Of a DNA stretch of 11,448 nt, positions 5,531 to 11,448 are shown piece by piece (position 1 is the first letter of the stretch; every line of letters begins with the position of its first letter). A program made the position numbers and the translations under genes. Source of the stretch: Paracoccaceae bacterium (GTDB lineage Bacteria; Pseudomonadota; Alphaproteobacteria; Rhodobacterales; Rhodobacteraceae); assembly GCA_003565055.1 (NCBI GenBank), contig PXDM01000495.1:1-11448 (forward strand), written 5' to 3'. The notes under the pieces were generated by a model, which worked only from the letters and a program-made list of their open reading frames with translations, ran no database searches and was not told where the DNA came from.

Positions 5531-6553
5531 ATGACGGACACTCCCTCGCCGCGCCCTGTGCCAGAGGCGCTGCACGCCCTGAAAATCACACCGCCCGTTC
5601 TGCTGGCCCCCTTGGCGGGGATCACGGATCTGCCGTTTCGGCGTGTCGTGGCCAGTTTCGGGGCGGGGCTGGTGGTGTCGGAAATGGTGGCCAGTCAGGA
5701 AATGGTGCAGGCCAAGCCCTCGGTCCGGGCGAAAGCGCGCGCAGAGTTGGGGCTGGGCGAGGCGCGCACTGCCGTGCAGCTCGCAGGGCGCGAGGCGCAT
5801 TGGATGGCCGAGGCCGCGCGCATGGCCGAAGCGGGCGGCGCGGAGATCATCGACATCAATATGGGTTGCCCGGCCAAGAAGGTCGTGGGCGGGCTGTCGG
5901 GTTCGGCGCTGATGCGAGCGCCTGATCACGCGCTGTCGCTGATCGCGGCAGTGGTGGGCGCGGTCCGCGTGCCGGTGACGGTCAAGATGCGGCTCGGCTG
6001 GGATGACGATTGCCTGAATGCGCCTGAGATCGCGCGCCGCGCGGCGGAGGCTGGAGTGCGCATGGTGACAGTGCATGGTCGCACGCGCTGCCAGTTCTAC
6101 AAGGGCCGCGCGGATTGGGCCGCGATTCGCGCTGTGGTGGATGCGGCGGGCGTGCCAGTCATTGCCAATGGCGATATTGTCAGCCCGGCGACTGCCAGTG
6201 CGGCGCTCGCGCAATCGGGCGCATCGGGGGTGATGATCGGGCGCGGCGTGCAGGGGCGGCCCTGGTTGCTCGCGGAAATCGCAGCCGCGCTTTACGGCAG
6301 TGCGGCCCCGCAGCGCCCCGAAGGCGCGGCGCTGGTCGATCTGGTGGCCAGCCATTACGAGGCGATGCTGTCTTTCTACGGGCGCGATCTGGGGCTGAAG
6401 ACGGCGCGCAAACATCTGGGATGGTACATTGATGCAGCGCGCGGAGCCCCTGCGCTGCGTCACCTCGTCCTGACTGCGCGCGACCCGGCGGAGGTTCTGC
6501 GCCTTCTGCCCGAAGCCCTCCTGCCCTGTGCTGATCTGGAGCAAGCCGCATGA
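5531..6553 (+). CDS. dusB: tRNA-dihydrouridine synthase DusB (NifR3)
   Basis: This 340-aa FMN-dependent TIM-barrel enzyme reduces uridines in the D loop of tRNA. Motifs are LLAPLAGITDLPFRR (24-38), EMVASQ (51-56), the catalytic cysteine C113 in DINMGCPAKKVVGGLSGSAL (108-127), VKMRLGW (151-157), VHGRTRCQFYKG (181-192), NGDI (213-216) and GVMIGRGVQGRPW (233-245). The start at 5531 follows AGGA (5520-5523) with 7 nt spacing; an ATG at 5527 is out of frame. The stop overlaps ntrB (ATGA). This is the nifR3 position of the nifR3-ntrB-ntrC operon known from Rhodobacter capsulatus, so the operon promoter should lie in 5344-5530. The link between tRNA modification and nitrogen control is not explained by the sequence. 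Confidence 0.96.
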   Translation: MTDTPSPRPVPEALHALKITPPVLLAPLAGITDLPFRRVVASFGAGLVVSEMVASQEMVQAKPSVRAKARAELGLGEARTAVQLAGREAHWMAEAARMAEAGGAEIIDINMGCPAKKVVGGLSGSALMRAPDHALSLIAAVVGAVRVPVTVKMRLGWDDDCLNAPEIARRAAEAGVRMVTVHGRTRCQFYKGRADWAAIRAVVDAAGVPVIANGDIVSPATASAALAQSGASGVMIGRGVQGRPWLLAEIAAALYGSAAPQRPEGAALVDLVASHYEAMLSFYGRDLGLKTARKHLGWYIDAARGAPALRHLVLTARDPAEVLRLLPEALLPCADLEQAA

Positions 6554-7629
6554 CGCCGCCCGCTACGGGATCCATCTGGGCGGCGCTGCCTGTGCCTGCG
6601 ATGATGATCGGGCAGCAGAACGGGGTCGAATCGGTGGTCGACTGCAATCCTGCGGCGGAGCAATATTTCAGCCTCTCGCGCCGGGCGGTTCTGGGTCAGG
6701 CACTGGCGCGGCTGATCGAGACCGACGCGCCGCTGCATGCAGCCCTGATGCGGTGCCGTGCCAATCGCGCGCCCGTGTTCATCAATGACGTGCTGGTGAA
6801 TATCGGTGAGCGTCCGGGCGGGCAATGCGCGATCCAGCTTGCGCTGTTCGGGGACCGTCGCGATTTGGTGCTGATGCTGCTGACCCCGCGCGAGATTGCA
6901 GGCAAGCTCGGCAAGGCCGATGGCATACGGCACGCTGCGCGCTCGGCCATCGGCATGTCGCAGATGCTCGCGCATGAGATCAAGAACCCGCTTGCAGGGA
7001 TCACCGGCGCGGCGCAGCTTTTGTCGATGGGGCTCTCGGGCGAGGACCGGGCGCTGACGGATTTGATCGTGGCCGAGACGCAGCGCATCGTGAAGCTGCT
7101 CGATCAGGTCGAGCAATTCGGCAACCAGCGCCCGCCGGACCTGCGCGCGGTCAATATCCACGACGTTCTGGAACGCGCGCGCCGCTCGGCGGAGGTCGGT
7201 TTTGCTGCGCATATGCGCATCCGCAAGAGCTATGATCCATCCCTGCCGCCTGTGCTCGCGGATAGCGATCAGCTTTTGCAGGTGATCCTGAACCTGCTGA
7301 AAAACGCGGCCCAGGCCAATCTGATGGGGGGCAAGATCGAGATCCGCAGCTTCTTTGAGCATTCGCTGCGGCTGCGTGCGGCGAGTGGTGAGGATGTCGC
7401 GCTGCCCATCCATGTCGAGATCATCGACGATGGCCCGGGCCTGCCGGCTGAGATCGCCGATGAGATCTTCGATCCCTTTGTGTCGGGTCGCGAGAATGGC
7501 ACCGGGCTGGGGCTGGCGCTGGTCTCGAAGATCATTGCCGCCAATGACGGCTGGATTTCCGTGGAAACTGCGCCGGGGCGCACCGTTTTTCGCATTTCGC
7601 TGCCGCGTGCGGCAGAAACCAAGGCATGA
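6550..7629 (+). CDS. ntrB: nitrogen regulation sensor kinase NtrB
   Basis: This 359-aa cytoplasmic histidine kinase/phosphatase should phosphorylate NtrC when nitrogen is scarce, with PII (GlnB) switching it to phosphatase. No membrane segment is visible, as in other NtrB proteins. An N-terminal PAS-like region (about 12-112, VVDCNPAAEQYF) is followed by the H box LAHEIKNPLAGITGAAQLL with H142. The N box is ILNLLKNAAQA with N248 and N252, G1 is IIDDGPGLP (291-299), the F box is FDPFVSG (307-313), and G2 is GTGLGLALVSKII (317-329). All ATP-binding motifs are intact. The start overlaps the dusB stop (ATGA). ntrC follows 13 nt later. Gene order identifies it as NtrB rather than another small kinase. 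Confidence 0.95.
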   Translation: MTPPATGSIWAALPVPAMMIGQQNGVESVVDCNPAAEQYFSLSRRAVLGQALARLIETDAPLHAALMRCRANRAPVFINDVLVNIGERPGGQCAIQLALFGDRRDLVLMLLTPREIAGKLGKADGIRHAARSAIGMSQMLAHEIKNPLAGITGAAQLLSMGLSGEDRALTDLIVAETQRIVKLLDQVEQFGNQRPPDLRAVNIHDVLERARRSAEVGFAAHMRIRKSYDPSLPPVLADSDQLLQVILNLLKNAAQANLMGGKIEIRSFFEHSLRLRAASGEDVALPIHVEIIDDGPGLPAEIADEIFDPFVSGRENGTGLGLALVSKIIAANDGWISVETAPGRTVFRISLPRAAETKA

Positions 7630-7642
7630 AGGAGAGGCGCTG

Positions 7643-9034
7643 ATGGATGGAACTGTTCTGGTCGCCGACGATGACCGCACGATCCGCACTGTGCTGACAC
7701 AGGCGCTGACGCGGGCGGGGTGCAAGGTGCATGCGACCTCGAGCCTCACGACGCTGATGCGTTGGGTCGAGGAGGGGCGCGGCGATCTGGTGATCACGGA
7801 TGTGATGATGCCGGATGGCAACGGGATCGAGATGATCCCCAAGATCAGCAAGGAACGCCCGGACCTGCCGGTGATCGTGATTTCGGCGCAGAACACGATC
7901 ATGACCGCGATCCAGGCCAATGAGGTCGAGGCGCATGATTATCTGCCCAAGCCCTTCGATCTGCCGGACCTGCTGAAACGCGCGGGCGCTGCGATGAAGA
8001 ATCGCCGCCTGATCTCGGCGTCAGAGGCGCCACAGCGACAGACCCCTGCACCGCGCGGGGATATGCTGAGCATGGACAGCATGCCGCTGGTCGGGCGCAC
8101 CCCTGCGATGCAGGAGCTCTATCGGCTGATCGCGCGGGTGATCAATTCGCCCATGCCGGTGCTGATCATCGGGGAATCAGGCTCGGGCAAATCGCTGATT
8201 GCGCGGACCGTGCATGACTTGTCGGATCGTCGCAACCAGCCCTTCGTGACCGCCAGTGTCGAGGATCTGCAAAGCTCGGACGGGGCGCAAACGCTCTTGT
8301 CGCGGGTGCGCGGCGGGACGCTGCTTTTTGATGAGTTGACGGCGTTTGACACGGATGCCCAACTGCGCGCGGCGCGTCTGCTGGATGTGATCGCGGATGA
8401 CGGGCCGCGGGTGATGGCGACGGCGCAGGGCAATCTGACGCGCGCGCTGGCCGAAGGCGCGCTGCGTGAGGATCTCTATTACCGGCTGGGGGGCGTGGTG
8501 CTGAACGTGCCGTCCCTGCGCGAACGCATCGACGATCTCGACCCGCTGGCGCGACACTTCCTGTCGCAAGCGGCGGATGAGGGCGCGAGCCTGCGCAGCC
8601 TCTCGGCCGAAGCGATGGAGCTGGTGCGCGCATATTCTTGGCCGGGCAATGTGCGCCAGTTGCAAAACACGCTGCGACGGCTGAGCCTGACGCAATCGGA
8701 CCCGGTGATCTCGCGCGCCGAGATCGAGGGCGCGCTGCAAAGCCAGCCGAGTGCGTTGGTCGTGGGCGAGCGGATCACGGATGAAACGCTGTCTGACTCG
8801 GTTGGACGCCATCTGCGCCGCTATTTCGATCTGCATGGGCAGGAATTGCCGCCGCCGGGGCTCTATGGGCGCATCCTGCGTGAAATGGAAACGCCGCTGA
8901 TCGAGATCGCGCTGGACGCGACCGGGGGCAATCAGGCGCGCTGTGCGGACCTGCTGGGCATTAACCGCAACACGTTGCGCAAGAAGATTACCGAGCTGGA
9001 TATTTCCGTGTCGCGGCGGCGCAAGCTGACGTGA
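7643..9034 (+). CDS. ntrC: nitrogen regulator NtrC, GAFTGA-less (sigma70-type) form
   Basis: This 463-aa response regulator is the partner of NtrB. The receiver domain (1-118) has the acidic pocket D10/D11, phospho-acceptor D53 in ITDVMMPDGNG, S81 and K103 in LPKPFD. The AAA+ domain (about 148-310) has Walker A GESGSGKS (177-184), Walker B GGTLLFDE (224-231) and the arginine finger region LREDLYYRL (274-282). The Fis-type DNA-binding end is ALDATGGNQARCADLLGINR (423-442) plus NTLRKKITEL. Between PF (200-201) and GGT the segment holding ELFGHEKGAFTGA in enteric NtrC is missing, so contact with sigma54 is not expected; R. capsulatus NtrC is the known example of this type. The start at 7643 has AAGGAG (7629-7634) 8 nt upstream; the frame open to 7355 is inside ntrB. 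Confidence 0.95.
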   Translation: MDGTVLVADDDRTIRTVLTQALTRAGCKVHATSSLTTLMRWVEEGRGDLVITDVMMPDGNGIEMIPKISKERPDLPVIVISAQNTIMTAIQANEVEAHDYLPKPFDLPDLLKRAGAAMKNRRLISASEAPQRQTPAPRGDMLSMDSMPLVGRTPAMQELYRLIARVINSPMPVLIIGESGSGKSLIARTVHDLSDRRNQPFVTASVEDLQSSDGAQTLLSRVRGGTLLFDELTAFDTDAQLRAARLLDVIADDGPRVMATAQGNLTRALAEGALREDLYYRLGGVVLNVPSLRERIDDLDPLARHFLSQAADEGASLRSLSAEAMELVRAYSWPGNVRQLQNTLRRLSLTQSDPVISRAEIEGALQSQPSALVVGERITDETLSDSVGRHLRRYFDLHGQELPPPGLYGRILREMETPLIEIALDATGGNQARCADLLGINRNTLRKKITELDISVSRRRKLT

Positions 9035-9042
9035 GGTGCGGA

Positions 9043-10047
9043 TCAGCCGCCGGTGTGGCTCATATGGCGGGTGACCTGACCGGAAACTGATTGGCGTGAA
9101 TAGTCGAAATCGTGGCCCTTGGGCTTGCGCGCGATCGCTGCGCGGATGGCGTCCTGCAACAGATCATTGTCCGAGGACGCCCGCAGCGGCGCGCGCAGAT
9201 CGGCCATGTCTTCCTGCCCGAGACACATGTACAACTCGCCCGTGCAGGTCAGCCGCACGCGATTGCAGCTTTCGCAGAAATTATGCGTCAGCGGTGTGAT
9301 GAAGCCGATTTTTTGCCCGGTTTCTTCCAGCCGCACATAGCGCGCCGGGCCGCCGCTGCGTTCGGCCAGATCAGTCAGCGTGAAGCGCTCGGCCAGCCGC
9401 GCGCGCAAGTCGCTGAGCGCCCAATACTGGTCCAGCCGGTCCTCATTGCCCAGATCACCCATCGGCATGACCTCGATCCAGGTCAGGTCCATGCCCTCGC
9501 GCGCGCACCAGTCCTGCAGGGTGAAAAGCTCATCTTCATTGAAGCCCTTGAGTGCCACAGCGTTGATCTTGACGCGCATCCCGGCTTCCTGCGCCGCCGC
9601 AATCCCGTCGCGCACCTGTGCCAGCCTGCCCCAGCGTGTGATTGCAGCGAATTTCTGGTCATCAAGTGTGTCGAGCGACACATTGATGCGCCTGACCCCG
9701 CAATCGGCCAGCGCTTTGGCATATTTGCGCAGCTGGCTGCCATTCGTGGTCAGTGTCAGTTCCCTGAGCGCCCCGCTGTCAAGATGCCGTGTCATCGCCT
9801 GAAAGAAGGTGAGAATATCCTTGCGCACCAGCGGTTCACCGCCGGTGATGCGCAGTTTCTCCACCCCCATCGCGATGAAAGTCGAGCACATGCGGTCGAG
9901 CTCTTCGAGGGTCAGAAGCTCTTTCTTCGGCAGAAAGGTCATCTGCTCGGCCATGCAATAGACGCAGCGAAAATCGCAGCGATCCGTCACCGAGACGCGC
10001 AGGTAGGAGATCGGACGGGCAAACGGATCAATCAGCGGTGCAGTCAT
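9043..10047 (-). CDS. moaA: GTP 3',8-cyclase MoaA, molybdenum cofactor synthesis
   Basis: This 334-aa radical-SAM enzyme, with MoaC, turns GTP into cyclic pyranopterin monophosphate, the first step to molybdenum cofactor. The N-terminal cluster motif is C24-x3-C28-x2-C31 (TDRCDFRCVYCMAE). SAM site GGEP is at 69-72. LTLTTNGSQL (97-106) and NVSLDTLD (122-129) follow. The second 4Fe-4S cluster uses C258, C261 and C275 (NFCESCNRVRLTC...C). The protein ends in Gly-Gly, which is conserved in MoaA. The start at 10047 (MTAPLIDPFARPISYLRVS) gives the family length. An in-frame ATG at 10065 adds six residues; neither start has a clear ribosome site, and the frame up to 10386 overlaps the divergent gene. 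It converges on ntrC with 8 bp between the stops. Confidence 0.96.
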   Translation of the reverse strand: MTAPLIDPFARPISYLRVSVTDRCDFRCVYCMAEQMTFLPKKELLTLEELDRMCSTFIAMGVEKLRITGGEPLVRKDILTFFQAMTRHLDSGALRELTLTTNGSQLRKYAKALADCGVRRINVSLDTLDDQKFAAITRWGRLAQVRDGIAAAQEAGMRVKINAVALKGFNEDELFTLQDWCAREGMDLTWIEVMPMGDLGNEDRLDQYWALSDLRARLAERFTLTDLAERSGGPARYVRLEETGQKIGFITPLTHNFCESCNRVRLTCTGELYMCLGQEDMADLRAPLRASSDNDLLQDAIRAAIARKPKGHDFDYSRQSVSGQVTRHMSHTGG

Positions 10048-10075
10048 GTCGGGCAAACTAGCCATCTTGGGGGCA

Positions 10076-10103
10076 TGCGGCAAGTGGCAAGCCCATTGCC
10101 GCA
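10076..10103. promoter_or_regulatory. inverted repeat between moaA and the lipoprotein gene, candidate operator
   Basis: TGCGGCAA (10076-10083) and TTGCCGCA (10096-10103) are a perfect 8-bp inverted repeat around a 12-bp spacer. The spacer contains another GGCAA (10086-10090). It lies in the middle of the 83-bp divergent intergenic region, so it could control either gene. It resembles no regulator site I can name with confidence. Confidence 0.3.
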
Positions 10104-10130
10104 GCGCATCTTTGGCAGTAATCAGGGGAG

Positions 10131-10658
10131 ATGAAACAGACTTATGCACTTGCACTCTCCCTGTCGTCGCTTCTGGCGCTTGGCGCTTGCGCGCAGTTGA
10201 CGGGCGGCGGCTCCGGTCGTGGCGGCGTGGCGGATGGGGCCGAAATCGCGGTGATGGCCCCCGGGGAGGAGACGATGCGTCCGCAGGCGCGACCGTCGGC
10301 GACGTCGCCAGTGCAGAATGTGGGTGCTGGTGGGGTGCGGCCTGAGGCGCTCGATCAGACCAGCGCTGCCGAACGAAGCGCAGCACTCGCGCCGCCTGCC
10401 GCGCGCACTGAGCTTCTGGGCGAGACGCTGGCGAGCCTTGGCAGTCCGGGGGAGGCCGGGCACTGGCTGCGCACGGGGCTTGTGACGCGGGTTCAGCAAG
10501 GGCGGATCGAGTTGCGGCAATCTACGGGGTCGTTGCGCGTGGAGTTGCGGCCGTCAGGTGCTCCGGCAGGTGCCGGGAGCCAGATGTCACTCGCCGCATT
10601 CACGACGCTGGGCGTTCCCCTGACGCAATTGGTGGGTTTGCGGGTCTACGCCGAATAG
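10131..10658 (+). CDS. putative lipoprotein of unknown function
   Basis: This 175-aa protein starts with a lipoprotein signal: K2, hydrophobic stretch 5-18 and lipobox L17-G-A-C20, so it should be lipid-anchored after cleavage before C20. A Gly/Ala/Pro-rich linker (about 24-95) leads to a conserved-looking C-terminal domain (RTELLGETLASLGSPGEAGH, then GRIEL, LRVELRPSG and SQMSLAAF). I recall similar Rhodobacteraceae proteins carrying the label D-galactarate dehydratase, which this size and lipobox do not support; no catalytic motif is visible. The start is fixed by an in-frame TAA just upstream (10119-10121). AGGGG (10124-10128) is only 2 nt from the ATG, an unusually short spacing. Divergent from moaA, convergent with the next gene. 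Confidence 0.8.
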   Translation: MKQTYALALSLSSLLALGACAQLTGGGSGRGGVADGAEIAVMAPGEETMRPQARPSATSPVQNVGAGGVRPEALDQTSAAERSAALAPPAARTELLGETLASLGSPGEAGHWLRTGLVTRVQQGRIELRQSTGSLRVELRPSGAPAGAGSQMSLAAFTTLGVPLTQLVGLRVYAE

Positions 10659-10673
10659 CCTTTCTGCGAGTCC

Positions 10674-10690
10674 GGCCTGTGTTTCAGGCC
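10674..10690. terminator. possible bidirectional terminator hairpin
   Basis: GGCCTG (10674-10679) and CAGGCC (10685-10690) form a 6-bp stem around TGTTT, extendable by CCG/CGG with one bulged C. It lies between the convergent stops at 10658 and 10684. There is no clear T tract on either side, so the assignment is weak. Confidence 0.3.
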
Positions 10691-11448
10691 CGGTCGCCTG
10701 CGCGGCGGGGCTGGGGTTTCGGCGCATTGATCCTGATGGTTCCTGTGACGGCCTGCAGCCGGTCGAGGAGCACCGGCCCTGTCTTGCCTGCGAGAATCCC
10801 GATCCTTGCCCGCCCTGGCAGAGAGCCGCTGATCCATGACCAGCGCGGGGTGTCGCGAAACTGGGCGGCCAATGCGGCGCAAATGTCTTGCGACCCGTCA
10901 AGCCCCGGCCCTGCCTCGCCCGACAAGAGGGTCGGGATCGACCGGGGCGGGGTTGCAAAAACCGACGGGCGGCCTCTGGGCGCGATGAGTGTCTTGCCCG
11001 GCACAAGGCGATGCAGGCCGGGAAGGGACAAGGCTTGAAATTCGTCCATGGTGAGCGTGGTTTTCTGGTCCATCAGGATCACTGCTACCGGCTTGCAGTG
11101 CTGAAAGAGCAGCTCAAGGCAGTCCGAGAGGTGCTGATCATTGCCGCCCGCCCCGACGCGGAAGCGCAGGGCCGCAGTGCTTTGCTCGACAGACGCGGTA
11201 AGGTGAGGCTGCGGCCTGCTCGCACCGTGGAATGCCGGACGGAAAAGCGGCCGGATCGTCTGCGGGTTCGTGGCCTCGATCAGCCAGCGCGTGCCGTTGA
11301 CGGTCAGATCCAGACGGGACTCCTTGCGTATCGCGCGGGTCAGCCTGTAGCGGGGATTGCGCATGTGCTGTGAGAGGTGGTTGAAGCATGCGTCCACAGC
11401 CTCTGCGGGCAGGCGGTCGAACAGGAAGACCAAGTCGCAGGGCTGCAT
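10684..11448 (-). CDS. hypothetical protein, 254 aa or longer, reaches the window edge
   Basis: The frame is open from the ATG at 11446-11448, the last three bases of the window, to TGA at 10684-10686. The true start could lie further right, so the gene is treated as possibly partial. Codon use is G/C-rich in third positions like the other genes, supporting real coding. I do not recognise the family. Visible features are an N-terminal stretch MQPCDLVFLFDRLPAEAVDA, a strand-like segment VNGTRWLIEATNPQTI (about 51-66), LTASVEQSTAALRFRVGAGG (83-102), a hydrophobic KPVAVILMDQ (about 118-127) and a basic, proline-rich tail. There is no signal peptide or clear membrane helix, so it is probably cytoplasmic. 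It converges on the lipoprotein gene; nothing else in the context suggests a role. Confidence 0.7.
   Translation of the reverse strand: MQPCDLVFLFDRLPAEAVDACFNHLSQHMRNPRYRLTRAIRKESRLDLTVNGTRWLIEATNPQTIRPLFRPAFHGASRPQPHLTASVEQSTAALRFRVGAGGNDQHLSDCLELLFQHCKPVAVILMDQKTTLTMDEFQALSLPGLHRLVPGKTLIAPRGRPSVFATPPRSIPTLLSGEAGPGLDGSQDICAALAAQFRDTPRWSWISGSLPGRARIGILAGKTGPVLLDRLQAVTGTIRINAPKPQPRRAGDRA

Noticed and set aside
6460..7920. 486-aa minus frame opposite ntrB
   Set aside because: Long because of codon bias in ntrB/ntrC; the translation is His/Arg-rich with no recognisable domain.
1..11448. Search for CRISPR arrays, insertion sequences, prophage or defence genes
   Set aside because: No regularly spaced repeats, transposase motifs or phage-type genes were seen by eye on either strand.

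Overview
The window is GC-rich DNA (third codon positions strongly G/C) with tightly packed, translationally coupled genes. The arrangement of a nifR3(dusB)-ntrB-ntrC operon next to ispDF-pgpA-cinA, together with an NtrC that lacks the sigma54-contact loop, points to an alphaproteobacterium of the Rhodobacter/Roseobacter group (Rhodobacteraceae). This placement rests on recognised protein families and gene order, not on a database search.

Left part (1-2630, + strand): the end of a catabolic operon. It holds the last 64 codons of a class III aminotransferase, a beta-keto acid cleavage enzyme (BKACE, formerly DUF849), a GNAT acetyltransferase and an acetylpolyamine amidohydrolase-like deacetylase. 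The genes are separated by 6 nt or overlap by 4-8 nt, so they are very likely made together. The set suggests deacetylation, transamination and CoA-dependent cleavage of an N-acetylated amine or amino acid; the substrate is unknown. This is the best candidate in the window for an undescribed pathway.

A 336-base stretch without a convincing gene (2631-2966) leads to a tRNA-Leu(UAA) gene (2967-3053).

Middle (3222-5343, - strand): ispDF, pgpA and cinA/pncC form an operon with ATGA overlaps (isoprenoid precursor synthesis, phosphatidylglycerol synthesis, NMN amidohydrolase). A good sigma70-like promoter precedes ispDF. The 187-bp divergent spacer to dusB carries an AT-rich 17-bp palindrome.

Right of centre (5531-9034, + strand): dusB (nifR3), ntrB and ntrC, the nitrogen two-component regulatory operon. 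NtrC keeps its receiver, ATPase and Fis-type DNA-binding parts but has lost the GAFTGA loop and a second loop, so it should not work through sigma54 in the standard way.

Right end: moaA (- strand) converges on ntrC with only 8 bp between stop codons. A divergent lipoprotein of unknown function follows, then a convergent unrecognised 254-aa protein that reaches the right edge of the window.
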